The notes beneath the pieces were generated by a model that had not been told where the DNA came from, made no database searches, and saw only the letters and a list, made by a program, of their open reading frames with translations. This document shows, piece by piece, positions 1-10,700 of a stretch of DNA of 64,000 nucleotides (position 1 is its first letter; each line of letters starts with the position of its first letter). A program made the position numbers and the translations under genes. The stretch comes from Balanoglossus misakiensis (taxonomy: Eukaryota > Hemichordata), in contig CM082589.2 in NCBI GenBank assembly GCA_040954595.2, forward strand, positions 434,001-498,000, read 5' to 3'.

Positions 1-1325
1 AGGTGAAGGAGAGTGAAAGAAGAGTTAATCTCAAATAATCACAAAATAAAAGACGCAGGACATATAAACAACCGCAGCTTGGTTTTTGCTTTTTACTCTG
101 TACCTTTTCAGTGGCATTATCATTATAATCATGATCATCTGTTTTTGTTTTTGGCCTTGCATACATAACCACTGGTCTCATGAGTGCACCGCCAATGGTG
201 ACATGAGCGCAAATGGCGGAGAGAATCAACATGGATGCCCTCCAGCCAAATTTTTGAAGGCAGGCTTGAAGTATAGGTGGAAGAATGATCATACAGAAGC
301 CACAGCCAGATATGGCTATTCCGTTGACAAGCGCATGTTTCGTGGGAAAATAAATTGCCAGCATTTCAAAGCTTGGAGGTAAAGATACAGCGAGTCCAAC
401 ACCTGAAAAAAGATGTAACAAATATTGAGAAAAGTGCATGGGTATCGAGAGAGGGAAGGAAGGACTTTGACTGATTTTAATAAATAGAAAATAAACGTAA
501 AGTTTGTCAAGTGAAGTTGTTTGTTCTGTACATACCTGATAGAACACCAACACTTCCGTAGAGAAATTTCAATGTGGGTGCAAAATAACTGATAAAGAAT
601 CCCAGGAAACCTAGCACTCCACCGATCATAATTGCAATACGGTGACCAACCATCTTCGTCAAGAATGCACCCAAAAAACCTGTCAACAGATTCATCAACG
701 GTGTTCAGATTATTTATTTGTTTTGACCTATTTATTGATCACATATTTGTTTCATGATACATCATGAATCTCAAAGTTTGTGTTTAAATATTTGATGTGT
801 TGTCAAGCACATCAAACTAACATAAATTACTTTGATTTGTATATTGATCTTCTGTAGTATTCATAATTGAATGATCATGTGTGCGTGTCACTGTAGATAA
901 AGGTGTTGGTCTTGTCAATGTGGAGGGACTACCATGCTGTATCAAACCAGACAGATTATATTTGAAAACGATCTTTCACGCTTCACAAGATTTAAAGGCC
1001 TCTTATAAAGGGATTTTTCCTCATTGTAAATGAAATAAAATGGACAGTGCATGCATGATAATATGTCCTTGCTTTCCTCACCTCCACTGAATACAATACA
1101 TGGCAAAATTGAAAATATCCAGGAAGTGGCTTCTGCACTCGATTCGAAGTATCTTCGTAAATCGATGAAAAGTGGACTCAGTGATTGAACCAATCCTGTC
1201 GTCATGAATTGAATTATGAAACTGCCGAGAACAACCATCCATCCCCAACCTCCATCTGGTCCAATCAGTTCTTGATTTGTGTTTTTACTTTTCATGTCTG
1301 AAACTAATTGTTTTACAGATCGCAT
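1..1325 (-). CDS. Monocarboxylate transporter-like (SLC16 family, MFS) gene, 5' part; continues beyond the left edge
   Basis: Three coding exons on the minus strand: 1325-1082, 679-536 and 402 to the window edge (or to a possible donor after 104). All junctions are GT-AG and keep one frame. Exon 1 carries the SLC16 signature GPDGGWGWMVVLGSF at the start of TM1. Exon 2 (144 bp) covers a GFLGAFLTKMVGHR loop and the next helices. Exon 3 encodes helices including YFPTKHALVNGIAISGCGF, and a hydrophilic stretch that would be the start of the central loop. The family moves monocarboxylates or related small molecules across membranes as 12-TM carriers; the substrate cannot be read from this fragment. 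The start is uncertain: the ORF opens at 1325, but an acceptor-like TTTCAG lies just before a second Met at 1295, which would give MKSKNTNQELIGPDGG and imply a 5'UTR intron. No Ser/Thr-rich or retro features are seen. Family assignment is firm; the paralogue is unknown. Confidence 0.85.
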
Positions 1326-2653
1326 AATGAATTGGATCCCATGGTCAAAATAAAATAATATAATTTCAACAAATCACAGCCAACGACACGGTTTCTTGAT
1401 AGAAAATGGTTGAAGTGGTATATATGACGTTAAGAATGACATATCTTCATATTTGACAAATCGCTTTGTATTGTAAACCAAGTGATCCCTGAACTATGCG
1501 CACGTGCGCGTTCTAAGCTTATGAGAGAGAGAGACAGAGAGAGAGATGGTGCTATCAATATAACTTGACACGAATCTGTACTTGCAAATTAGTAGGCCTG
1601 TATCGAAGGAGTTTTTAGACGAGTTTTTTAAAACAATAATGTGGAGTAGGCGATGGATTAGGCTAATTGCCAAAACAATTGAATCGCATGGGAGGAAGTA
1701 ATCTTTTTTGATGTTGGATGGTCATGCTTGTTGCCTACAAATTCTTATGTACACCCTTGGTCGAATGTCTTTGATACAGAGCCGGATTTAAAAGGAAACT
1801 GTAGTCGAAGTTAAGACACATTTCCTGTATTACTGGTCGCCTTTCAAGACATCACTTGTTTTAAACATACACTTATTTAGTACTTTCATCAGAGCTCGTA
1901 AACGATCAACATACCTGCAATTTTGTCATCAGATTTACGAAGAATTACCAGTCTGATTCGTCGTCACGTCATTGACTGACTTCGTTTCGAATTTATATAC
2001 CAAATGACAGCAACAAGTATGATCAATCATCTTAGTTTGACATGCCATATAAACAAAAACACGTGATTGTCGTCGTTGCACACAGTTATGCCATAAAGAA
2101 AATTCTTGAAACTGACTTTGTCGTTAAGAGAAAAGAAAAGAAACGATGGAGTATACTTGAGACAGAAATGCACACGCACTTACAGCAAACTTATTATCTT
2201 GCAGAAAAGACAACGTTTTCAGTAAAATTAGCTTTATTTGCTAAAATCACTTGGATAAGTTGTGCTCGACATAAATTTTAGACGAGCTGTATGAATTATT
2301 ATAATGTACCATTAAACATGGTCATGTGATATTCCAGTGGCTATAGAAAACAGGCAGAGGGGATGGCGGCAAATTTAATTACAAGGGGGGGGGGGGGGGG
2401 GGTAACATCTTTTGAGTCAAACGTGCAATTCATTTGTTTCCATTGTATGTTGTATCGCCGCTTTTCAGGGTTAGACCTAAAGGATCGATATACAGAAAGT
2501 TAATTTAAAATGGCCATATTTAGATCAAACATAATCCACATCATTCTACAGGAAATGACAATTCTCTGCACACTCCCATTCGAACGGAACAGTTTCAACT
2601 TTCATGTCACAATCTGTCATCAATAAATGGGCAATCAAAGATCCAGTCGCCAT
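1326..2653. other. Intergenic region upstream of the SLC16-like gene
   Basis: No coding exon, RNA gene or transposon is recognised here. It should hold the promoter and perhaps a 5'UTR exon of the minus-strand transporter. It contains a short GA-rich microsatellite (about 1523-1546) and a run of 18 G at 2385-2402. A small open frame at 2042-2281 is rich in Lys and Arg, matches no family I know, and is probably chance. Confidence 0.5.
2385..2402. repeat. G18 homopolymer
   Basis: Eighteen consecutive G on the plus strand, followed by TAACATC. Such runs are error-prone in sequencing and assembly and can form G-quadruplex structures. No gene overlaps it. Confidence 0.9.
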
Positions 2654-2898
2654 TTATATTTTTGTATCTTCCAAATCAACGAAAGAAGTCTGAATTGTAG
2701 CGTCTTTCATCTCTACGGAATTTCCTTCGTATTCTTCATTAACACACGGCGTATCTATGATACGTGTTTCATCTTTCATCTCACAACAACTGCCGTTGAT
2801 GCACTTTCCAACAGCACAGATGAAACCGCCGATCAAATGCAAACAGCCAGTGACGTAAAATGAGTAGTCATAGTTACCAGTCACATCAAATGTCCAAC
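2654..2898 (-). pseudogene. Orphan last exon of an SLC16-type transporter
   Basis: A minus-strand exon with a good acceptor (TCGATAG at 2905-2899) reads GWTFDVTGNYDYSFYVTG, then CLHLIGGFICAVG and a charged tail ending at the stop at 2656-2654. This is the usual end of SLC16 carriers: the loop before TM12, TM12 itself and the cytoplasmic C-terminus. The frame is intact for 81 codons and starts in phase 1. No other transporter exon is visible upstream on this strand, where HADHB occupies 3096-7436. The only other SLC16 exons in the window lie downstream (1325-1) and are a gene's 5' end, so they cannot belong in this order. It may be a remnant of a tandem copy, an exon spliced to sequence outside the window, or a sign of rearrangement or misassembly. 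I label it pseudogene for lack of partners, although the exon itself looks functional. Confidence 0.6.
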
Positions 2899-2937
2899 CT
2901 ATCGAAGAACGAACATAAAAGTACTAAGAACATACAT

Positions 2938-2962
2938 TTTATTTTGAAACATCTGCTTTATT
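2938..2962 (-). terminator. Polyadenylation signals of HADHB
   Basis: Two AATAAA hexamers on the minus strand, at 2962-2957 and 2943-2938, lie about 135 to 160 bp past the HADHB stop codon. They are the first candidates downstream of that stop, and would end the transcript close to the acceptor of the orphan SLC16 exon at 2898. Poly(A) site use is inferred. Confidence 0.5.
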
Positions 2963-3095
2963 TCCATGTCAGTAGATATTTGCTCAATCAATGGCACCTT
3001 TGCCTGTACATTAAAGATCGGGTTGTCATTGTAATTCACTGCTGCTGTGCATTGAAAGTTGCATTTTGTCTGTTGTTTTCAAGTCTTCATTGCCA

Positions 3096-6000
3096 TTATG
3101 ATGGGTATCGTTCAATAATGGCACCATGTCCCTGCAAAGGAAAGTTGTAGAAGAAACATGACACAATGAGTACACTGATCGAGATTTAAATTGTAACTTT
3201 TACCTAACTCAGGGGTACCATGATGTAAACATGGCTGAATTTAAGTGTGTAGAGGACTAACACCTGATGTGTGAGTCTAAGGAGTCTACTAAAATGGCTG
3301 ATAAGTAAGTGAGTGAGTGAGTTACTTACATGTCCACCAGCAGCACAGGCAGCTACTAGGGCAAATTGTCCATCTTCTTTGTGAAGTCTATTGGCGGCTG
3401 TTGTCACAAGCCTAACACCTGTAGCTCCAAATGGATGTCCAAGAGACAAAGATCCACCCCATGTATTAAATTTCTCCAACGGTGGAGTACCAACCTGGAA
3501 GACAATGGTTTTTATAGCTCATTTATGGCTCATATTTTGGTGACAGTAGTAGTATCTGTGCTACTTTTAGCTGTGTGAACTGACAATATATTCATACCTC
3601 TAAAATGATATTGAAACAGAAGCCATCTTGAAAACCATGACAACAACAACAATCATTATTAGTTGAAAATAGTTCTCACCTTGGTTTGTCTTCCCATATA
3701 GTTCTGTGCAAAGAAATCTGAGTCCATTGCTTTCAAGTTTGATAAGATCTGTCCAGCAAATGCTTCATGATATTCAAAAACATCAATATCAGACATTTCT
3801 AATCCAGCACGTTTCAATACTGCTGGTGTTGAATAAGTAGGCCTACAATAATAAACAGATGAAAGTACATGTAACTGTCTTGGACATAGATCTTTATGCG
3901 ATGTCATAAGTCATGAGAGACCAGAGTGTAATGGTAATGGTACAAGGAAGGTATAAGACATCATGAATGTGCTTACATAGTCTAAAGCATGGTGTGGTAA
4001 AAACAAACTGAAAATGTTGCTCTGTTGGTAAAGTGTCTTAAATGCAGTTGGCAGGAAGTCATTCCTTGTGTTTGAACTTGAGGGTTTGGAAACAAAGTGG
4101 CCAGGAATGTCGTGCAACATACCCAAGAAGAAGTTGATCTTTAGGATCCTGAGCAACATAGACAAAATCTCTGAGATAAGCGATGGGTTTGTAACCCAAC
4201 TCTTTGGCTTTTTCTTCCGACATAATAAGACAAGCTGATGCACCATCAGTCTATCAAAAGAAATAAAAATGAATGGAGATTAGAGTTAGTCTCTGGTAAA
4301 ACATTGTTTCTTGTTTTAAATATTTGATTGGTTACTACAAAAATGTTGCATTTTTTCTGGGACATTGGAAAGCTAGCTCTCCTCATTGAAAATATAAATA
4401 TTGATTCATCGAAATCAGTAAGAATGAGAAACACCTTATTCATGAAGCTTCCTACAGCTGTAGGTTGACTATGGTGTTTGTTACACTTACCAAGAATGAA
4501 GCATTGGCAGCTGTGATGGTACCATACGGTTTAATGAAAGCTGGTTTCAGTTTTGCCATTTGTTGATGCGATGATACTCTGATACCATTGTCTCTTATCA
4601 CAGGCTTGTTTTTACCGGGAACATGGTAATCTAACCTATCTGACAGATGGCCTTCTTTGGTGGCTTTGTCTGCCAGAGTGTGTGATCGTAAAGCAAATTC
4701 ATCCTGTAAGGCAAGTAAAAGACTTATTTTCAATTCCTTTTTATAGTCAACAGAAATCATCAATAACATGACATTTCATTGAGATGGTAGATTGTACTGT
4801 GGCTACGAAATTCATAGTCTGTTGCCATGGCAAAATGTTCACATACCTGTTCATTCCTGGAGATGCCAAATGCAGCACAGAGTCTATCAGCAGAATGTCC
4901 CATGGTTTCATTGGTAGAAAATTCAGCCACAGCTGGCAGTTCTGGTGACAGGGCTTTCATGCTGAGATGTTTACTGGCCAGTGCTAGTTTGGCTCCAGCT
5001 GTCTTGGCCTGAAGCAAATCATTAAGCACATGGGACAGTTTAGCACCCACTGACTTACACACAAGGGAGATACAACACTTGGGTTTGGTCTTCTAGTAGT
5101 GATTCAAAATGCCAGGAAATACAGTTCAGCAGAATCCATTATTGGTAACTCAGAACTCGGACCACAGGGATTAATACAATAAGCAACTGATTTTTTTTAC
5201 CTTGCCAAGTCCTAACATAAATTTTCTCATCTGTCTACTGTGTCTAATTGGTACATCTGACATGAATTCAACACCACCTGCTATTGCTACTTCTGCCTGG
5301 CCCATTGCAATCATTCCCATAGCTATAAGAAAAAACAACAACATTTGATCAATATGGTGTCATCCTCTAACAGAGGTGAAACAGAAGTGCAACACTGAAA
5401 ATGTTACAATTTTATATGGATTGACATGTATCAGTAATCTACAACAATTGTAACAAAATGTTTACATGTGCAAGCAACACATACATCATTGTGCCTTAAA
5501 CGTTTTGACTTTTGATTAGTCCTGCATGTGTCATTCCCAAAGCAGAACTGATCATTCAGCTTTAATGGAGTCCAATACTAACTATTGGTGTCGCTATAAT
5601 GGTATCAAGAAGTGCTGAATCATGCTGTAGAATTTGTATCTCATGCTGTATGGGTCCAAAGTTGCTGTTGATGGGATTAATGGAATCTCACACCCCGAAG
5701 GACCTTGAATTTCATTTCACACACAAACAAACAAACAAACAACAACAACAAATTAGATCTCTTTACTAACCTGTTGTAATAGCCTGGTTGGCTGATATGC
5801 ATGCCATGGTTACCGTATGACACGGTGTCTTCTGTTCGAAACCTGCACTCAATGCAGCCTACAAAATAATTAATATCAACAGAAAAATGTAAAGGATTTC
5901 TCCATAAATCTTTAAGTGGCTTTCAAGATTTGCTGAACATTATTAGTGATTGCTTGCAAAAGTCATTGATGTAATGTGGGTGGTCAGATTTCCAACAGAG

Positions 6001-7436
6001 CTTCGAGATGCTAAGTAGACTTACCTCTCTTGCAATGTTACTTGTTTTGACTTCCTGAATGACTGTGCCAAATACAATGTAATCAACTAGATCTGTATAA
6101 GACACAATTACATATTAATTTTTGAAAAGATACTTTTATAAATAGTTGCTATGTCTGCTTCATGAACCATAACCTTTAAAAGACACTTGAATCACAGGTA
6201 TATAGAAATAACTTTGCTTCTGCCGAGCTTTGCACAAATAAAGTAAAATAATAAAGGAAAATGACAATGCATTATATAACATAAGCAACAATATCAAATC
6301 AATAGTATTAATTATTACCTTTTTGTAGTTTAGTTCTATTGGCTAGGCCCCTGAAAATTGAATCACAGACTTACATGTCATGTATCATGTTAAGATACAA
6401 CTGCAAAACATTATTTCAAGCTTTTACATATTTGTTTTGTTAAAATGCATTTGGCATGGTTCTCTTGATATCAAATCACTGTTCGAAATGCTAAATGGAC
6501 AAAAACAATGACAAGTTTATACTCACTCAAGGGCTCTTTTTGCCAGGTCATGAGGCATTAAGTTAGCATAGCTGAAAGAAAAAAGAAATTGTCAAAATTT
6601 ACCAGTACTGACCTTATTTATATGGCAACTGGGGTTAACAGCTGAAATTGACAATACACAAAACTTTATGTCATTCAGAAATCAAGGCATCATACCATGG
6701 CTCCAAAACAATGTGACTTCAGTTTACTCACTCAGTGCCTGACATCAAGAATGGTGTTCTGACTCCATCCACAAGAACAATATTTTTGACACCTTTCTTT
6801 TCAAGAGTTTTCTTTGATTTCACCGCAGCATTGTAACTCGTAGTTGTACTTAATGCCTTGATGCTAGCTGAAAATTCAACCAAATATAAATGTAAGGATT
6901 CAGCAATGTAATTCAGTTTTCTAACAACAGTGACAGTAAAACTTTCCTAACAGAATCCTGTCTATACCAAACACCTTTACTCAATTACTGTTTGCAGGTG
7001 ACACCAAGCTAGTTCGTGTGTGTGTGAGTTTGTCAACTCAAGGGGGCGTGGTCCAATTGACAGGGGTCTACTGGGGTACAAATCACAGGCAAAGACTGCT
7101 CGCGAATCCCCAATGATGGAAACTGAAAACATTTTCTGGTTGCATAACCGGGCGTTCGCCTGGCGACGGATTTGTGGCAACCTGTGCTGGCTGTGGTCTA
7201 TAAAACACACAGGGCACAGTCCAAATGCAAACGCCGGTGCCAATCAAGACTACGGGTCTGCATGATGCGATGACTCGATCGCCGCGGATTACTGAAACGC
7301 AGATGCACACTTGTTATTCATAAATAAAGGAAGACACAAAACTACCCCATCCATTCCATGAATACTCACTTATTCTTGCCACATTCGTAAAGTTTGGCAG
7401 AGCAGACAGAATCTTACAGCTATTCAACAGCGCCAT
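3096..7436 (-). CDS. HADHB: Trifunctional enzyme subunit beta, mitochondrial (3-ketoacyl-CoA thiolase)
   Basis: Thirteen coding exons: 7436-7370, 6867-6732, 6571-6527, 6350-6319, 6092-6025, 5858-5771, 5322-5201, 5008-4847, 4703-4491, 4250-4123, 3842-3680, 3494-3330 and 3131-3096. They total 1425 nt, 474 aa plus stop, matching the vertebrate length. All junctions are GT-AG and in frame. The thiolase nucleophile is in MACISANQA (Cys about 136), the catalytic His in GHPFGATG (about 428) and the second Cys in AACAAGG (about 458). The protein ends [11 protein letters not shown]. Other conserved blocks are [24 protein letters not shown] and [13 protein letters not shown]. It catalyses the last step of long-chain beta-oxidation, thiolytic cleavage of 3-ketoacyl-CoA, in a complex with HADHA at the inner mitochondrial membrane. 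The N-terminus [15 protein letters not shown] fits a transit peptide. The gene is divergently paired with HADHA. Confidence 0.97.
5718..5750. repeat. AAAC/AAC microsatellite in a HADHB intron
   Basis: Short tandem ACAA units followed by AAC units, lying between the HADHB exons that end at 5771 and begin at 5322. No function is evident. Confidence 0.8.
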
Positions 7437-7702
7437 GTTGAATTGTGACCGAAATGCAATGCGATAATCGAAACGAGATTTCGTGGGGGGAAATATAAAC
7501 TGTAAAATAATGCGGGGAGAAACTTGCTCTGATGCAACGCATCCCTAAGTTTTATTAATTTTGAATTTTTGCATAGAAATTTCGGAAAATCCATGCAATA
7601 TATAACCAGTTATTCGATGTTTACTACTTGCGAGATTTCACGCGATCTTACATAATACGGACACCATTGTGGAAACGTGCACGTACGTAGCAGCCGGTCA
7701 AC
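7437..7702. promoter_or_regulatory. Bidirectional HADHB/HADHA promoter
   Basis: Only 266 bp separate the HADHB start codon (minus, 7436) from the HADHA start codon (plus, 7703), so this interval must hold both core promoters and 5'UTRs. Both start codons sit in the same context, CAACATGGCG, which resembles the YY1 motif (AAnATGGCG) known to occur at start codons of housekeeping and mitochondrial genes. No TATA box is placed near either start. The region has several CG dinucleotides (for example CACGCGATC near 7639). Head-to-head HADHA/HADHB is also the vertebrate arrangement, so the shared promoter appears old. Motif function is inferred. Confidence 0.75.
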
Positions 7703-10700
7703 ATGGCGTCTGTAAGGTGCATTCAAGCTGTAAAAGCTCTTTCTCGGCAAAGAACAAAACTTTTAACAGGTAAGTTCAACGATTTATATCCTACGACGTG
7801 GAAAGTACGCAAGACGAAGCCTTTGCAGTGTTTTCAAACATTCACGCGTCGTCATGGCAATTGAATTTAACTGTATGACAAATGAATATAACGGCATTCA
7901 CTCATTAACTGCACCTAAACCGTGATTGAGTGAATGCCTACATGTAGTTGTCCCCGTGTCAACCCTGTGGCCAACCGTTCTTTGACAATTTAGTGTTGGA
8001 CTTAAAACACGGATACAATTAAATGATCCCTTATCTTTTAGCTATTCATATGATCTGAACTTTGTACTGCTCCGTGGTTCACATGGGCGGTCCGAGACTA
8101 ACATGGGGCCGATGCATTATTTGGTACCTCGAATGTGTACGCAATGTGTACCATTTTACATTGTACGAAGTGGGCGGAAGCATTTCAGATAACTATTGGT
8201 GTTTTGTTTTGAAACCCGGTGAAGCAAAGATAGTGCTGACCTTGTAATTGGAGGCCACCCTATGATTCGCTGGACGTTTGATTTAGCATTGTCGTGTTTA
8301 CAGCAAGTTTGACTGTACCATTAGACTGGTCAGTTTAGAGTTACCAGTTATTAATTAAACTTGTCTTTTTATGTAGCTATATCTCAGCCAAGATTTCATC
8401 GTTACTTGTCTGCATCTGCTGCAATGAATGGTGAGTATGAATGTATTCCACATATTCATAAATGGTTGGTGTGAGGTTGTGTGTATACAGGCAAGTTAAA
8501 AATCAAAATTCAGGGATACTACTTTACTAATACTAGGACCATACAGTTGTGCTTTCTCCTAGGAGCACACCAGTTAAACATTACTCCCATAATTCCTTTT
8601 ACATGTATATAGTGGAATTTGATGTTTAAGTTACATAATAAACCTGACAGCATTAGCTTAAATTACAGACATACCCTTTGGTTATGAAGCTGAATGGACA
8701 TAGTAATGTTTATTGATGACTGGCTTACTCAGCGTTTCATGTTAAATATTATAATTGTCATCTGATATGCAGCTATGTGAAGTTTGCATTTACCCAATTG
8801 GCAGGTCTACTCACTTAACTTGAGTCCTACTGGATTCTTATTCTCTTTCACCTGTAGCCAAACATCTGCAATATGAAGTTAAAGGAGACGTAGCTGTCAT
8901 CAGATTTGACATGCCAAATTCAAAGGTGAGGTACATCTATTTTCCTATCCTTCTGTTACATACAGAGAATTTTTCAATTGTGACTGAAACCATGTATTGT
9001 TGAGGTTGTCTGTTGTACATTGTAAAATGTAAATACAAATCATTGGTCTCAGCTCTCAGAGTTTACCTTTCACTGACTATATATAACCAAATATTTAAAC
9101 CAAGGGGCACACTTTGCTTATAAGAATGTTTCATTTGAACACACAACTGCATGTCATACAATCAACTGGTGTTTGACACAATTGTCAAACTAAAATGAAT
9201 ATTCCTGCTGTATGACAAAAACATTGTGAGTGTTATATAAGTTATAGCATTGTTGATTATTAGGTAAATACTTTGACCCGAGAAGTGATGAGTGACTTTC
9301 AAGAAGTGATGGCCAAGCTCTCTGATGACCCATTGGTTAAAGGAGCTGTCTTAATATCAGGAAAACCTTCCTGTTTTATTGCAGGAGCTGACATACAGTA
9401 AGTTTAATTCACCTAGTTCTAACTTTTGGTTGTTTTACACATTTTTTTTTGGTTTTCTTTATAACCAAGATTTTCTTGTGTATGTATTTGACATTTGCTT
9501 TGCCAGTTACTCTTTGTGAATGTGCCATGCAAATTAGTTCTGTACTACATTTATGCTGGCTGCTTTATAGTGAAATGTGCCTGTACTGATTCTGTCAACA
9601 AATGATTGTATTTTTTAAAAACAAAAGCTGGTCATTCTCTTTTATAGATGCTTTTCTTAAGAACGGATCAGTTTTTCCATTGTATTTTTGTTGAAAGGAT
9701 TATTGGAAAATTGTGACTTGAAAAATGCACTGGCATAGTGTACAAGTACAACTGGCTGACTAAGTCTATTCTTTTGATGAATAAAGACTTCTGAATCTTT
9801 GTTTGCACTTTTCAATGTTTACATTATTTTCACAGAATGATAGCATCATGTAAAAGTGCAGAAGAGGTAGGATAACCATTATATTTTTCTGACTTTTTTA
9901 CTTAAAATTTTACTTACTACCATAAATAAATTCATATGGTCAAGTTAGGTATTATTTTGATAACCCCCTTTATAGTGGTAAAACTTCTGACAGGTGCACT
10001 GATACTGGTTTTGGTTTATATTGTTTGTTGTTGATTCAGATAAGCCTGCTGTATATGTTGTACTACTATGATGGTTCAGTTTGGGAAATACTCATGATGA
10101 TAATTCTGTACTGTAATATAATGCTGTATTGCACTGTATTGCATAAATTTGTATCACCTTACCATAGGTAACAGAGTTATCAATGAATGGACACAAAATC
10201 ATGGATGCCTTGGAAAACAGTCCTAAGCCTATTGTAGCAGCTATTATGGGAAGTTGTCTGGGAGGTGGCTTGGAAGTAAGTACTGACTAAACTATTTTCT
10301 TCAATTTAGTTTTAGCGAGTTATGTTCTCACAATGTTCAATGCCAGAGAAGTGTCATTTGTGTAAGGATTCAATAACATACTCTCGAAACCGTTTTTTTT
10401 TTAGAACAAAGAACATTACTTTGATTACAGTTGCTTAAATTTTTCTGTAATCTGTCTGTGTCTAGACTGCCATTGCATGTCACTACAGGATAGCCATGAA
10501 TGATAAAAAGACATCTCTTAGTACACCAGAAGTGATGTTAGGATTACTACCAGGTGGAGGTGGAACACAACGTTTGCCAAAAATGGTAAGTAGAAGGGAG
10601 ACTTATTGGTACTTTCCCACTTTTTATTTGCTGAAGATTGTACTTACCATGGAAAGAATAAGATTGGGATTCACAAGGAATTACACATTGGAGAGCTGTT

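Noticed and set aside
1-2898. Reading both SLC16 pieces as one gene
   Set aside because: On the minus strand the terminal exon (2898-2654) would precede the first exon (1325), which is impossible without rearrangement; they are listed separately.
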